Assembly: GCF_000244955.1 (NCBI RefSeq)
Contig: NZ_CM001439.1
Coordinates: 2,260,628-2,324,627, forward strand
Reading direction: 5' to 3'
DNA from: Saccharomonospora marina XMU15
GTDB taxonomy: Bacteria > Actinomycetota > Actinomycetes > Mycobacteriales > Pseudonocardiaceae
Length of the DNA stretch: 64,000 nucleotides
The position numbers were made by a program, and so were the translations under genes. A model generated the notes under the pieces. The model saw only the letters and a list, made by a program, of their open reading frames with translations. It ran no database searches and was not told the origin of the DNA. Below, in pieces: positions 45,937 through 56,149 of this stretch. The number at the start of each line of letters is the position of its first letter. Position 1 is the stretch's first letter.

Positions 45937-47553
45937 GTGGCTTTCAACATCGCGGACCTCCTCGAGCACGCCGTGGACGCCGTGCCGGACCGCACCGCGG
46001 TTATCTGCGGGGACCGGCGGCTGACCTACGCCCAGCTGGACGAGCGGGCCAACCGGCTGGCCCACCACCTCGCCGGAAACGGGGTGGGCAAGGGCGATCA
46101 CATCGGCGTGTACTCGCGGAACTCCATCGAGATGATCGAAACGATGTTCGCGGCGTACAAGCTCCGCGCCATCGCGATCAACATCAACTATCGGTACGTG
46201 CACGGTGAGCTGAGGTACCTGTTCACCAACGCCGACCTGGTCGCTCTCGTCCACGAGCGGCAGTACTCCGACCGAGTAGCCGGAGTGCTCCCCGAAGCAC
46301 CCGACCTGAAACACGTTGTAGTCGTGGAGGACGGCAGCGACGGGAACTACGCGGCCTACGGCGGTGTGGAGTACGAGGCGGCGATGGCCGACAGTTCGCC
46401 GGAACGCGACTTCGACGAGCGCAGCTCCGACGACCTCTACATCCTCTACACCGGCGGCACCACGGGCTATCCCAAGGGCGTGATGTGGCGGCACGAGGAC
46501 GTCTGGCGTGCGCTCGGCGGCGGCATCGACTTCGTCACCGGCGAGTACGTTCCCGACGAGTGGACGCTGGCCGAACAGGGCAAGCAGGGCGCCATGGTGC
46601 GGTTGCCCGCCGCCCCGCTCATCCACGGCGCGGCCCAGTGGGCCGCCTTCGGGGCGCTGTTCGCGGGCGGAACCGTGGTGTTCGTGCCGCAGTTCGATCC
46701 GCACGACATCTGGCGGGCGGTACAGGAACACAAGGTCAACGTGCTCACCGTCGTCGGTGACGCCATGGCGAGGCCGTTGCTGGATGCCTACCGCAGCGGC
46801 GGCTACGACGCCTCCTCGCTGGTGGCCTTCTCCAGCCATGCCGCGCTGTTCTCGCACTCGGTCAAGCAGGAGTACCTGGAGACCTTCCCCAACATCGTGC
46901 TCACCGACGCCATCGGTTCCTCGGAGAGCGGCTTCACCGGCATCGGGATGGCCTCCCGCGACGCCGACCACTCCGCAGGACCGCGGGTGAACTTCGGCAA
47001 GGACGCGATCCTCATCGACGACGACGGTGGGCTCGTCGAGCCGACGCCCGGCGCCGTGGGCAGGATCGCCAGGCGCGGCCACGTACCGCTGGGGTACTAC
47101 AAGGACCCGGCCAAGACCGAGACGATCTTCGTCGAGGTCGGCGGCGTCCGCTACGTGGTGCCGGGCGACTACGCGCGCTACGAGGAGGACGGCACGGTGA
47201 CCCTGCTGGGGCGCGGGTCGCAGTGCGTCAACACCGGCGGCGAGAAGGTGTTCCCCGAGGAGGTCGAGGGCGCGCTCAAGTCGCACCCGCAGGTGTTCGA
47301 CGCGCTGGTCATCGGTGTTCCGGACGAGCGACTGGGGCAGCGGGTCGGTGCGATCATCGAGCCGCGCGAGGGTGTCGAACCCGACCTCGCCGCCATCGAG
47401 GCGCATGTCAGGAACGAGATCGCCGGTTACAAGGTGCCCCGCAGCATGTGGGTCGTCGAGCAGATCGGGCGGCTGCCGAGCGGCAAGCCCGACTATCCGT
47501 GGGCACAACGCCACGCGGCCGAGCACGAGCCGGCCGCCAAGCTCAACGCGTAG
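45937..47553 (+). CDS. fadD19: FadD19-type steroid-26-oate CoA ligase
   Basis: 538-residue adenylate-forming ligase that activates C8-side-chain steroid acids such as 3-oxocholest-4-en-26-oate to CoA thioesters. P-loop ILYTGGTTGYPKGVMWRH, cited by its core TGGTTGYPKG, IGSSESGF and VVPGDYARYEEDG for ATP binding, and the C-terminal catalytic lysine in PSGKPDYPWAQ. N-terminal AFNIADLLEHAVDAVPDR is typical of FadD19. GTG at 45937 has no ribosome site, consistent with a leaderless transcript under the KstR box. Fourteen bases upstream of the nitronate monooxygenase-like gene. Confidence 0.94.
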   Translation: MAFNIADLLEHAVDAVPDRTAVICGDRRLTYAQLDERANRLAHHLAGNGVGKGDHIGVYSRNSIEMIETMFAAYKLRAIAININYRYVHGELRYLFTNADLVALVHERQYSDRVAGVLPEAPDLKHVVVVEDGSDGNYAAYGGVEYEAAMADSSPERDFDERSSDDLYILYTGGTTGYPKGVMWRHEDVWRALGGGIDFVTGEYVPDEWTLAEQGKQGAMVRLPAAPLIHGAAQWAAFGALFAGGTVVFVPQFDPHDIWRAVQEHKVNVLTVVGDAMARPLLDAYRSGGYDASSLVAFSSHAALFSHSVKQEYLETFPNIVLTDAIGSSESGFTGIGMASRDADHSAGPRVNFGKDAILIDDDGGLVEPTPGAVGRIARRGHVPLGYYKDPAKTETIFVEVGGVRYVVPGDYARYEEDGTVTLLGRGSQCVNTGGEKVFPEEVEGALKSHPQVFDALVIGVPDERLGQRVGAIIEPREGVEPDLAAIEAHVRNEIAGYKVPRSMWVVEQIGRLPSGKPDYPWAQRHAAEHEPAAKLNA

Positions 47554-47567
47554 GAGGACGTCGAAGA

Positions 47568-48680
47568 ATGCGCACCGCGTTGTGCGACACGCTCGGGATC
47601 GATCTGCCGATCGTCGGGTTCACACCGTCGCAGCACGTCGCAGCCGCCATCAGCAAGGCGGGAGGGCTCGGTGTCCTCGGCTGCGTTCGGTTCAACGATG
47701 CCGAGGAACTCGACAAGGTGCTCGGCTGGATGGACGAGAACACCGACGGCAAGCCCTACGGGGTGGACATCGTGATGCCGTCGAAGGTGCCCACCGAGGG
47801 CAGCTCGATGGACCTGAACAAGCTGATTCCCGACGAGCACAAGGCGTTCGTCGAGAAGACGCTGGCCCAGCTGGGGGTTCCGGAGCTGCCGGAAGACACC
47901 GAGGAACGCGCGGGCGTGCTCGGCTGGCTGCACTCGGTGGCCCGCTCGCACGTCGAGGTCTCGCTCAAGCACCCGATCAAGCTGATCGCCAACGCGCTCG
48001 GCTCCCCGCCGGTCGACGTCATCGAGCAGGCACACGAGCACGGTGTGCCGGTCGCGGCGCTGGCGGGCAAGGCCGAGCACGCGCGCAGGCACGTCGACAA
48101 CGGGGTGGACATCGTCGTGGCGCAGGGCTACGAGGCGGGTGGCCACACCGGCGAGATCGCCTCGATGGTGCTGCTTCCCGAGATCGCCGACGCGGTGGGG
48201 CGAGAGGTGCCGGTGCTCGCGGCAGGTGGCATCGGCTCCGGCAGGCAGGCCGCGGCCGCGCTCGCGCTCGGCGCCTCGGGTGTGTGGACCGGCTCGATCT
48301 GGCTGACGACCAGCGAATACCTCGAGACGATGCCGGAGTCGCAGGCGGTGCAGCAGGCGCTGGTGCAGGCGACGTCGTCGGACACGGTCCGCACCCGGAT
48401 CTACACCGGCAAGCCCGCCCGGCTGCTCAAGACCCGCTGGACCGAGGCGTGGTCGGCGCCGGACGCGCCGCAGCCACTGCCGATGCCGCTGCAGAACCTG
48501 CTGGTCTCGCCCGCGCACAACCGCATCCACGCCGCGGCCGACCCGTCCGTGGTTTCGATGCCCGTCGGGCAGATCGTCGGCAGGATGAACGACATCCGCC
48601 CGGTCGCCGACGTGCTCTCGGAGATGGTGACCGAGTTCGACGAGGCGGTGGCCAGGATGGTCAGCGTGAAGGAGAGCTGA
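47568..48680 (+). CDS. Nitronate monooxygenase-family flavoprotein
   Basis: 370-residue FMN TIM-barrel protein of the NMO/2-nitropropane dioxygenase family. SKAGGLGVLGCVRFND, AQGYEAGGHTGEIAS with the family His, and VLAAGGIGSGRQAAAALALGA for the phosphate are visible. It resembles a mycobacterial group typified by Rv1894c rather than IpdC. Co-transcribed with fadD19 (14-bp gap; GGAGG 10 bp upstream). A link to sterol use comes only from the operon. An enoyl-CoA reductase-like role is possible. Overlaps the convergent permease gene by 20 bp. Confidence 0.8.
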   Translation: MRTALCDTLGIDLPIVGFTPSQHVAAAISKAGGLGVLGCVRFNDAEELDKVLGWMDENTDGKPYGVDIVMPSKVPTEGSSMDLNKLIPDEHKAFVEKTLAQLGVPELPEDTEERAGVLGWLHSVARSHVEVSLKHPIKLIANALGSPPVDVIEQAHEHGVPVAALAGKAEHARRHVDNGVDIVVAQGYEAGGHTGEIASMVLLPEIADAVGREVPVLAAGGIGSGRQAAAALALGASGVWTGSIWLTTSEYLETMPESQAVQQALVQATSSDTVRTRIYTGKPARLLKTRWTEAWSAPDAPQPLPMPLQNLLVSPAHNRIHAAADPSVVSMPVGQIVGRMNDIRPVADVLSEMVTEFDEAVARMVSVKES

Positions 48681-49902
48681 CGCGCACGGCGTAGGCCGCC
48701 GCACCCGCCGCCAGTACCGCCGCGCCCACGAGCACCGAGGGCAACGGCAGGCTGAACGCCAGCAGCATGCAGCCGAGCAGGCCGACGGCCGGAACCAGCC
48801 TGCCCGCACGCAGCGTCCACGCACTGGCGTTGGCGATCGCGTAGTAGACCAGCACCGCGAAGGAGGAGAACCCGATCGCGCCGCGAAGGTCGGCGAACGA
48901 CGCCAGCAGCGCCACGACGGCGCCGACGGCCAACTCCGCGCGGTGCGGCACCCGGAACCGGGGATGGATCGCGGCCAGCCCACGCGGCAGGTTGCCGTCG
49001 CGCGCCATCGCCAGCACCGTCCTCGACACGCCCAGCACCAGGGCGAGCAGCGCGCCGAGCGCGGCGACCGCGGCACCGGCTCTTACCACGGGCGCCAGAC
49101 CTGACCAGGCCGTGCCCGACACCGCCTGCGCGAGCGGGTCGCTACTCGCCGCGAGTGCGGCAGGCCCGAGTTGCAGCAGCGTCGCCACGGCCACCGCCGC
49201 GTACACGGCGAACACGATCGCGAGCGCGATCGGGATGGCCCTCGGGATCGTCCGCCGTGGCCTGCTCACCTCCTCACCGAGTGTGGCGATGCGGGCGTAA
49301 CCGGCGAAGGCGAAGAACAGCAGGCCCGCCGACTGCAACACCCCGAGCGCGTCGGTGCCGGGAAACGGTGCCAGCCGGGAACCGCTCGGGTCGCCTGCGA
49401 CCACGATCGCCGTCACGGCCGCTGCCAGCACCAGCAGGCTCACAGACACGAGCACCCTCGTCGCGGCCGCCGAGCGCTGGATGCCGCGGTAGTTCAGTGC
49501 CGTCAGCGCGGCCACGACAGCCACCGCCAGCAGGCCACGCCACGGTTGACCCAGCCCCGGCGCGGTGTAGGTGACGACCGTCAGCGCCATCGCCGCACAG
49601 CTGGCGACCTTCCCGGTCACGAACCCCCAGCCCGCGAGGTAGCCCCAGAACGGCCCGAGCCGTTCCCTGCCATACACGTAGGTACCGCCCGAGGCGGGGT
49701 AGCGAATGGCCAGCCTCGCCGACGAGGTCGCGTTGCAGTAGGCCACCACGGCGGCCACGGCGAGCCCGAGCAACAGGCCTGCCCCAGCGGCGCGCGCCGC
49801 GGGCGCGAACGCCACGTACACCCCGGCGCCCAGCATCGCGCCGAGGCCCACCACGACCGCGTCGGCGGTGCCGAGCCTGCGCGCCAGTGATTCCCCGGCC
49901 AT
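48661..49902 (-). CDS. APC-family amino acid permease
   Basis: 413-residue transporter with about 12 hydrophobic helices. The substrate-binding motif of TM1 is GLGAMLGAGVYVAFAPAA (core GAMLGAGVY), TM2 ends SARLAIRYPASGGTYVYGRE and TM6 has LLFFAFAGYARIATLGEE, all typical of APC permeases. The ATG at 49902 is preferred over a TTG at 49911. Substrate unknown; probably a cationic or neutral amino acid. Overlaps the convergent flavoprotein gene. Confidence 0.85.
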   Translation of the reverse strand: MAGESLARRLGTADAVVVGLGAMLGAGVYVAFAPAARAAGAGLLLGLAVAAVVAYCNATSSARLAIRYPASGGTYVYGRERLGPFWGYLAGWGFVTGKVASCAAMALTVVTYTAPGLGQPWRGLLAVAVVAALTALNYRGIQRSAAATRVLVSVSLLVLAAAVTAIVVAGDPSGSRLAPFPGTDALGVLQSAGLLFFAFAGYARIATLGEEVSRPRRTIPRAIPIALAIVFAVYAAVAVATLLQLGPAALAASSDPLAQAVSGTAWSGLAPVVRAGAAVAALGALLALVLGVSRTVLAMARDGNLPRGLAAIHPRFRVPHRAELAVGAVVALLASFADLRGAIGFSSFAVLVYYAIANASAWTLRAGRLVPAVGLLGCMLLAFSLPLPSVLVGAAVLAAGAAAYAVRVSSPSR

Positions 49903-49943
49903 GCGCTGCAACCTACCGGTGCGCCGGTTACGTCTTGTCCAAC

Positions 49944-50453
49944 ATGAGGTGGAAACAGGCGATCATCGGTGTGAGTGTCGCGGTACTCGGCGCCGTCGGG
50001 GCCGGGTGCGCCCAGCAGGGCGATGTCCAACCAGGCTCGGGTGGCGCCGGCAACGACGACGCAGGCCGCGCTCCCGTTGAGCTGCCGAGGGAGTCGGGGC
50101 AGGGCGCGGGCCGCAAGCCCGTGCAGCCGCCCGCCTCGGACGAGGGCAGGCCCGTGCCGCCGGAGCGGGTTGACGGCTCGGCACTGCCGCGTGGCTATCC
50201 CGTTGAGGTCTCGGTGACAGGGGACGGACGCACGCTGCGGATCGTGGGCCAGGAAGGAGGGTGCAGCAAGGCCAGTGCCGAACTGGCGGAGCAGCGGGGC
50301 GATCGGGTCGCCGTCACCATGGTCGAGACCAAACCGACCAGCAAGGACATCGCGTGCACGATGGACATGCGCTACCCGCCACTGACGGTCACGCTCGACG
50401 AACCACTGGGCCAGCGGATGGTGGTGCTGACCTACCAGGCACGCCAGACGTGA
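49944..50453 (+). CDS. Lipoprotein, unknown function
   Basis: 169-residue precursor with signal peptide IIGVSVAVLGAVGAGC ending in a lipobox (GAGC). A Pro/Gly-rich linker of about 50 residues follows. The mature domain (GYPVEVSVTGDGRTLRIVG, GCSKASAELAEQR, IACTMDMRYPPLTV) has two further Cys that could form a disulfide. Divergent from the permease. Seen in many actinobacteria as an uncharacterised surface protein (inference). Confidence 0.7.
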   Translation: MRWKQAIIGVSVAVLGAVGAGCAQQGDVQPGSGGAGNDDAGRAPVELPRESGQGAGRKPVQPPASDEGRPVPPERVDGSALPRGYPVEVSVTGDGRTLRIVGQEGGCSKASAELAEQRGDRVAVTMVETKPTSKDIACTMDMRYPPLTVTLDEPLGQRMVVLTYQARQT

Positions 50454-50584
50454 CGCCGGAGACGGCGACACGGCAGCGGCCGTGCCGCGCTGGGGGACAG
50501 CAGGACAGCAGCCGCTCACCCTCGACCGGCTGACCGTGTGGCGTTCGGTCGCTTGGCTCGGGCAGCACCGGGCACACTCGCGGC

Positions 50585-50989
50585 ATGACTTTCCGACCGA
50601 CCTCGCAGCTGCTGCGCCACGCGGACGACCGCATCGCGTGGCTGACCACGGTGACTCCCACGGGCAGGCCCGCGCCGCGCCCTGTCTGGTTCGTCTTCGA
50701 CGGCGAGCACTTCCGCGTGTTCAGCCAACCGGGCACGAGAAAGCTCGAACACATCAGGCGCAACCCGGCCGTGACACTGCACTTCAACAGCGATGCCGAT
50801 GGCAGTGACGTGCTGGTGATCAGTGCTACCGCGCGGCTCGAAGGCGAGGAGCGCAAACCCTCGACAACACCGGGTTATCTCGACAAGTACGAGCAGGCCT
50901 ACCCCGCGATCGGGCACGACGCCGGCAGCTTCGACGCCTCCTACTCCGTTGGCGTCCGGATCACCCCGACCCGAAGCTGGGGTTTCTGA
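50585..50989 (+). CDS. PPOX-class F420-binding split-barrel protein
   Basis: 134-residue split-barrel flavin/F420 protein: RIAWLTTVTPTGRPAPRPVWFVFD, cited by TVTPTGRPAPRPVWF, then KLEHIRRNPAVTLHF and ISATARLEGEE. It matches the actinobacterial F420-dependent PPOX family (TIGR03667-like). No ribosome site; ATG lies 7 bp after CACACT. Substrate unknown. Fits with two other F420-type enzymes in the window. Confidence 0.78.
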   Translation: MTFRPTSQLLRHADDRIAWLTTVTPTGRPAPRPVWFVFDGEHFRVFSQPGTRKLEHIRRNPAVTLHFNSDADGSDVLVISATARLEGEERKPSTTPGYLDKYEQAYPAIGHDAGSFDASYSVGVRITPTRSWGF

Positions 50990-51010
50990 AGGGGCGGGGC
51001 CGCCGTGACG

Positions 51011-52675
51011 TCAGCTTCGGAACGAGATCTGCAGCACCGGCTCGGAGGTCTCTGAGAAGAAGTCGTTGCCCTTGTCGTCGATGACGATGAAGGCGGGGAA
51101 GTCCTCCACCTCGATCTTCCAGACCGCTTCCATGCCCAGTTCCGGGTACTCGAGCACCTCCACCTGCTTGATGCAGTCCTGAGCCAGCCGTGCGGCGGGG
51201 CCACCGATCGAGCCGAGGTAGAACCCGCCGTGCGCGCGGCAGGACTCGGTGACCTTCTTGGAGCGGTTGCCCTTGGCGAGCATCACCAGTGACCCACCGG
51301 CGGCCTGGAACTGCTCGACGTAGGAGTCCATCCGGCCCGCGGTCGTAGGGCCGAAGGAGCCCGAGGCGTAGCCGTCCGGGGTCTTCGCGGGCCCCGCGTA
51401 GTAGACGGGGTGGTCGCGCAGGTATCGCGGCATCGGCTCGCCCGCCTCCAGCCGCTCGGCGATCTTGGCGTGCGCGATGTCCCTCGCGACCACCAGCGGT
51501 CCGGTGAGGCTCAGCCGGGTCTTCACCGGCAGTCGTGACAGTTGCTCACGAATGGCGTCCATCGGGCGGTTCAGATCCACCGCCACGACCTCTTCGGACA
51601 ACTCGTCCTCGGTGACCTCCGGCAGGAACCGGGCCGGGTCGCGCTCCAGTTGCTCGATGAACACACCCTCAGCGGTGATCTTCGCCTTGGCCTGGCGGTC
51701 GGCCGAACACGACACCGCGATCCCCACCGGGCAGGAAGCGCCGTGGCGGGGCAGCCGGATCACTCTGACGTCGTGGCAGAAGTACTTGCCGCCGAACTGG
51801 GCACCGATGCCGAACTGCCTGGTCATCTCCAGCACCTGCTGCTCGAGCTCCACGTCGCGGAAACCGTGCCCCAGCGCCGAACCCTCCCTCGGCAGCTCGT
51901 CGAGGTAGCGTGCCGATGCCAGCTTGGCGACCTTGAGGTTGTACTCGGCCGACATACCGCCGACGACGATGGCGAGGTGGTAGGGCGGGCAGGCCGCTGT
52001 GCCGAGGCTGCGAAGCTTCTCGTCGAGGAACCTGGCCAAGCGCTTGGGGTTCAGCACCGCCTTGGTCTCCTGGTAGAGGAAGGTCTTGTTGGCGCTGCCG
52101 CCGCCCTTGGCCATGAACAGGAACTCGTAGGCGGGGTCGGCACCGGAGCCGTCGTGGTGGTACAGCTCGATCTGTGCGGGCAGGTTCGTGCCGGTGTTGC
52201 GTTCCTCCCAGAAGTTCAGTGGCGCCAGCTGCGAGTACCGCAGGTTCAGTTCCTGGTAGGCCTCGAAGATCCCGCGGGACAGTGCCGCCTCGTCACCGCC
52301 ACCGGTGAGCACACCCTCACCGCGTTTGCCGATCACGATGGCGGTACCGGTGTCCTGGCACATCGGCAGCACGCCTCCAGCGGAGATGGCCGCGTTGCGC
52401 AGCAGGTCCATCGCGACGAACCGGTCGTTGCCGCTGGCCTCGGGATCGTCCACGATCGCACGCAACTGTGCGAGGTGGGACGACCGCAGCAGGTGCTGGA
52501 TGTCGCTGATGGCGACACGCGCCAGCGTCGTCAGCGCGGTGGGGTCCACCTCGAGGAAGTGGCGGCCCGCGGCTTCCACGACACGCACGCCTTCCGCGGT
52601 GACGAGGCGGTACTCGGTGGTGGTGTCCTTACCGAGCGGCAGGACTTCGGTGTGCTGGAACGAAGAGGCAGTCAC
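51011..52675 (-). CDS. fum: Class I (Fe-S) fumarate hydratase
   Basis: 554-residue class I fumarase interconverting fumarate and malate in the TCA cycle. Cysteines for the 4Fe-4S cluster are in [27 protein letters not shown] and [10 protein letters not shown]-terminal alpha domain and C-terminal beta domain ([26 protein letters not shown], core [13 protein letters not shown]) are fused, as in FumA/FumB. The GTG at 52675 lies 8 bp after GGAG. Monocistronic; a large hairpin lies upstream between it and sigB. Confidence 0.93.
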   Translation of the reverse strand: MTASSFQHTEVLPLGKDTTTEYRLVTAEGVRVVEAAGRHFLEVDPTALTTLARVAISDIQHLLRSSHLAQLRAIVDDPEASGNDRFVAMDLLRNAAISAGGVLPMCQDTGTAIVIGKRGEGVLTGGGDEAALSRGIFEAYQELNLRYSQLAPLNFWEERNTGTNLPAQIELYHHDGSGADPAYEFLFMAKGGGSANKTFLYQETKAVLNPKRLARFLDEKLRSLGTAACPPYHLAIVVGGMSAEYNLKVAKLASARYLDELPREGSALGHGFRDVELEQQVLEMTRQFGIGAQFGGKYFCHDVRVIRLPRHGASCPVGIAVSCSADRQAKAKITAEGVFIEQLERDPARFLPEVTEDELSEEVVAVDLNRPMDAIREQLSRLPVKTRLSLTGPLVVARDIAHAKIAERLEAGEPMPRYLRDHPVYYAGPAKTPDGYASGSFGPTTAGRMDSYVEQFQAAGGSLVMLAKGNRSKKVTESCRAHGGFYLGSIGGPAARLAQDCIKQVEVLEYPELGMEAVWKIEVEDFPAFIVIDDKGNDFFSETSEPVLQISFRS

Positions 52676-52798
52676 AGCTCGGCTCCGTTGCGCGTGGTCA
52701 AGGGGGCTTAGACCGTACCGCGCCGTGGTGGCCGTGGTGGAGCAAGCCCTTACCGTGCGCGACACAGATCACGCCGCACGGGCGTGGCAGCGGCAGCA

Positions 52799-52844
52799 GT
52801 ACGGCCGAGGATTCGCCGCGAAAGCGGCTCGTCCTCGGCCGTAC
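52799..52844. terminator. Two-tier hairpin after sigB
   Basis: A 13-bp perfect outer stem (GTACGGCCGAGGA with its complement), a 3x3 internal loop and a 5-bp GCCGC/GCGGC inner stem closed by a GAAA tetraloop, all within 46 bp. It lies 54 bp after the sigB stop and is probably its terminator. Confidence 0.75.
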
Positions 52845-52897
52845 CTGAGCAGCGCCGCAGCAGCGCGGCCCTGTCCGCCTGTGCGCCCGTGGCGACG

Positions 52898-53938
52898 TCA
52901 GCTGGCGTAGGCGCGCAGCCTGTCGGCGCGCTCTCCCTGCCGCAGCTTGGACATCACTTCACGCTCGATCTGCCGCACCCGCTCCCTGGAGAGCCCGAAG
53001 TGCTTGCCGATCTGGTCGAGCGTGCGGGGCTGACCGTCGTCGAGTCCGTAACGAAGCCTGATGACGTGCTGCTCCCGGTCGTCAAGCGTGGCGAGTACGC
53101 GCCGCAGGTCGTCCTGCAACAGCCCGGAGATGACCGCGCTCTCGGCGTCGGTGGCCTCGGCGTCCTCGATGAAGTCGCCGAGCGGGGCATCCTCCTCGGA
53201 GCCGACCGGCATGTCGAGGCTCACCGGGTCCCGCGCGTGGTCCAGCAGGCTCGCCACCTTCTCCTCGGCGATGCCCGCCTCCGCAGCCAGTTCCTCGTGA
53301 GTGGCCTCACGGCCGAGTTGCTGATGCAGGTCCCGCTTGATCCGGGCCAGCTTGTTGACCTGCTCCACCAGGTGCACCGGCAGCCGGATCGTGCGGCCCT
53401 GGTCGGCCATACCTCGGGTGATGGCCTGGCGGATCCACCACGTGGCGTAGGTGGAGAACTTGAAGCCCTTCGAGTAGTCGAACTTCTCGACGGCTCGGAT
53501 CAGTCCGAGGTTGCCCTCCTGGATGAGGTCGAGCAGTGGCATTCCACGGCCGGTGTAGCGCTTGGCCAGCGACACCACCAGTCGGAGGTTTGCCTGCAGC
53601 AGGTGGTTCTTGGCGCGCTGGCCGTCGCGTACGAGCGCGGTGAGCTCGACCCTGCGCTGCCTCGGCAGGTCCTCGGCGGTGTCGAGCACGTGCTGAGCGA
53701 AGACCCCGGCCTCGATCCGCTTGGCGAGATCGACCTCTTCCTCGGCGGTCAGCAGCGCTGTCTTGCCGATACCATTGAGGTATACCCGCACCAGGTCGGC
53801 GGCAGGGCCCTGCGCATCCAGATCCGGCTCTTCCTGTGCCGTGGCGCCTAAGGGTGCCGTGTCGTACTCGACGGCGGGCACAGGGATCTCTCGCTCACGG
53901 ATCCCACGGGCCTCACGTTCGAGAGTCTGGACGGACAT
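52898..53938 (-). CDS. sigB: Group 2 sigma-70 factor, SigB-like
   Basis: 346-residue principal-like sigma factor. Region 1.2 ([21 protein letters not shown]), region 2 core ([41 protein letters not shown], each quoted only in part), region 3 ([15 protein letters not shown]) and region 4.2 HTH ([20 protein letters not shown]) are complete. The short N-terminus without region 1.1 acidic extension marks SigB rather than SigA. GGGGAGGCAAG precedes the ATG. The 264 bp upstream to dtd hold only the promoter region, with no other gene visible. Likely controls stationary-phase and stress genes. Confidence 0.92.
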   Translation of the reverse strand: MSVQTLEREARGIREREIPVPAVEYDTAPLGATAQEEPDLDAQGPAADLVRVYLNGIGKTALLTAEEEVDLAKRIEAGVFAQHVLDTAEDLPRQRRVELTALVRDGQRAKNHLLQANLRLVVSLAKRYTGRGMPLLDLIQEGNLGLIRAVEKFDYSKGFKFSTYATWWIRQAITRGMADQGRTIRLPVHLVEQVNKLARIKRDLHQQLGREATHEELAAEAGIAEEKVASLLDHARDPVSLDMPVGSEEDAPLGDFIEDAEATDAESAVISGLLQDDLRRVLATLDDREQHVIRLRYGLDDGQPRTLDQIGKHFGLSRERVRQIEREVMSKLRQGERADRLRAYAS

Positions 53939-54202
53939 CTTGCCTCCCCGGTCAACGGGCTGACGTGTGCTACCTCTCACGCCTGCGTCGCGCGTCGTGC
54001 GCCGGGCCTGTGGAACCCCACGCACGAGCCCAGCAACTTGGCTGGACACCCGGATCAACGTCACCGGGTTCGAAATCGTTCCCGCGAACGTTCCCGCAGG
54101 CCCGCGGGCCCACAGCGGGCACAGCCGCGAGGCCGTGTCGACGTGCCGCCCGGTCCCGCCCTCGAGAACCACTGGAAAGGGAGTGCACGCGCCGAAGCGG
54201 GC

Positions 54203-54628
54203 CTAAACCTCGATCAACACCGTGAAGGGACCGTCGTTGACGCTGTGTACCGACATCATCGCGCCGAACCGCCCGGTCTCCACCCGAGCGTCGCGCGCTC
54301 GCAGTTCGGCCACCACCGCCGAGACCAGCTCCTGCGCCCGCTCCGGCCGGGCCGCGGCCGTCCATGATGGACGGCGGCCCTTGCGGGTGTCGCCGTAGAG
54401 CGTGAACTGGCTGACAACCAGCAGTGGGGCCCTGGTCGTGGCACACGACTGCTCGTCGCGCAGGATGCGCAGTTCGTGCAGTTTGCGGGCCATCTTCTCG
54501 GCTTGCGACTGTGTGTCCTCGACGTGTACGCCGAGCAGCACGAGCAGGCCGGGTTCGCCGATCGCGCCGACGACCTCGCCGTCGACCGTGACGGCCGCCT
54601 CGGTGACGCGCGCGGCGACGGCCCTCAC
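54203..54628 (-). CDS. dtd: D-aminoacyl-tRNA deacylase
   Basis: 141-residue DTD that hydrolyses D-aminoacyl-tRNAs and Gly-tRNA-Ala, a translation proofreading step. The two family motifs are present: [14 protein letters not shown] and the Gly-cisPro motif in [11 protein letters not shown]. The GTG at 54628 overlaps the methyltransferase stop by four bases (GTGA). Last gene of a minus-strand run that starts with the EACC1/caspase pair. Confidence 0.95.
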   Translation of the reverse strand: MRAVAARVTEAAVTVDGEVVGAIGEPGLLVLLGVHVEDTQSQAEKMARKLHELRILRDEQSCATTRAPLLVVSQFTLYGDTRKGRRPSWTAAARPERAQELVSAVVAELRARDARVETGRFGAMMSVHSVNDGPFTVLIEV

Positions 54629-56118
54629 CGGATGGCCTCCAGCATCCCGTGCCGTACCAGTTGCGTCACGGCGGGCAGCGCGTCAGCCGCGAGCGCGTCC
54701 GCGTCGGCCCCGTGCCCGGCCGCCAGCAGCCCGAGCAGGTCACGTAACGGCAGCACACCCCGGCACCCGGCGAGCAGCGCGGCGGACAGTTCGTCGAGTT
54801 CGTGCTGCCAGCCGGGCCCGTCCGTGCGGTGCAGCCGCAGCACATCGGTGGCCCAACCGTCGTCGCTCGGTGACGCGATGCGTTCCAGCACCACCGTGTC
54901 CGGCACGCGGAAGGTGGTGTCCAGCAACCGCGGACCGTTCTCCCGCAGCCACTGCACGCGGTCGAGCCACTCGGCGGCCTCCGCGCCCAGCGGATCGTCG
55001 TAGGCCTGGCGCAGGTCCTCGCACACGACGGTGGGCTCGCCACCAGCGACACGGCGCAGGGTGACGAACCCGAAACCGACACCCTCCACCTGCCGCCGCC
55101 GGAACCAGTCCAGCCACTCGCCCGCCTTCGACCTGCCCTCGGCGGAACGGGGCTCGATCCCGGCGTCGCGCAGCCAGGTTCCGACATAGAGTTCGGGGTC
55201 GGCCACGTCCCGCTGCACGAACCACGCGTCGGTCTCCGGGGGTAGCCAGGCGCTCACCCGGTCGGCCCAGTCCTCACCCGCCACGTGCAACCACGAGGCG
55301 AGCACATGGCCCACCCCGCCCTCGGTGAGGAACCCGGGCAACTGGCGCACCACCAGCGCGCTGGCGTCGTCACCGGCGAGGCCGGAGTCGCGGTACACGT
55401 AGTCCACTCGCGGGGGACCGACCACGAACGGTGGGTTGCACACGATCTCGTCGAACCGGCGCCGCGCCACCGGGGCGAACCACTCCCCGCCCAGCAGTTC
55501 GACGTCCAACTCGTTGAGCCGAAACGTTGCCCTGGCAAGCGCGAGGGCGCGGTCGGAGACGTCGGTGGCGGTGATGTGCCGGGCGTGCCTGCTGCCGTGC
55601 AACGCCTGCACACCGTTGCCGGTGCCCACGTCGAGCAGCGAGTCCACCGGGCGGCGGCTGGTGGCCCTTACCAGGCTCAGCGAGGCGTGACCCACACCCA
55701 GCACATGGTCGGCGGGCACCGGCCGCCCCAGCGCGTCGGAGTCGAGGTCGGAGACCACCCACCAGGAGCCACGCTCGTCACCGTGCGGCCGGACGTCGAG
55801 ACCCGCGCGCAGCAGATCGCCGTCGGCACGCAGCAGGCCCTGGCCCACCGCGTCCGCCACCGGCAACGGGCGCAACGCGGCGCGCACCTCGGCCTCCGGC
55901 TCGGCGGTGCCGAGCAGGAACAGCCGGACGAGTGTGCCCAGCGCCCCGGCGTCCCTGCTGGCACGCTCGGCGGGCACCGGCTCACCCCGGCCCAGCGCGG
56001 CGTGCGCGCGGGTACCGAGTGCCTCCACCACGCCGTCGGCGTCGTAGCGCTCTCGGGACAGCGCTTCGCGCAGCCGGGCGCTGAACTGCGTGGAGAACTC
56101 CGGAAGGTCACCGTTCAC
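54625..56118 (-). CDS. Class I SAM-dependent methyltransferase (PrmC/HemK-like, DUF7059 N-terminus)
   Basis: 497-residue methyltransferase. A helical N-terminal domain (about 150 residues) precedes the Rossmann fold with motif [17 protein letters not shown] and the catalytic NPPF in [11 protein letters not shown], which indicates N- or N6-methylation of a Gln or nucleotide base. A C-terminal helical extension of about 150 residues follows. Widely conserved in actinobacteria as a stand-alone gene. Substrate not known. Starts 31 bp after the caspase-ATPase stop and overlaps dtd. Confidence 0.82.
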   Translation of the reverse strand: MNGDLPEFSTQFSARLREALSRERYDADGVVEALGTRAHAALGRGEPVPAERASRDAGALGTLVRLFLLGTAEPEAEVRAALRPLPVADAVGQGLLRADGDLLRAGLDVRPHGDERGSWWVVSDLDSDALGRPVPADHVLGVGHASLSLVRATSRRPVDSLLDVGTGNGVQALHGSRHARHITATDVSDRALALARATFRLNELDVELLGGEWFAPVARRRFDEIVCNPPFVVGPPRVDYVYRDSGLAGDDASALVVRQLPGFLTEGGVGHVLASWLHVAGEDWADRVSAWLPPETDAWFVQRDVADPELYVGTWLRDAGIEPRSAEGRSKAGEWLDWFRRRQVEGVGFGFVTLRRVAGGEPTVVCEDLRQAYDDPLGAEAAEWLDRVQWLRENGPRLLDTTFRVPDTVVLERIASPSDDGWATDVLRLHRTDGPGWQHELDELSAALLAGCRGVLPLRDLLGLLAAGHGADADALAADALPAVTQLVRHGMLEAIR

Positions 56119-56149
56119 GAGAGGTCATCGTCGCACGCCGGGGGCACGG

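Noticed and set aside
47568-48680. IpdC (steroid ring C/D degradation) identity for the NMO-family gene
   Set aside because: The sequence follows the Rv1894c-type subgroup rather than the IpdC pattern as I recall it, so no symbol was given.
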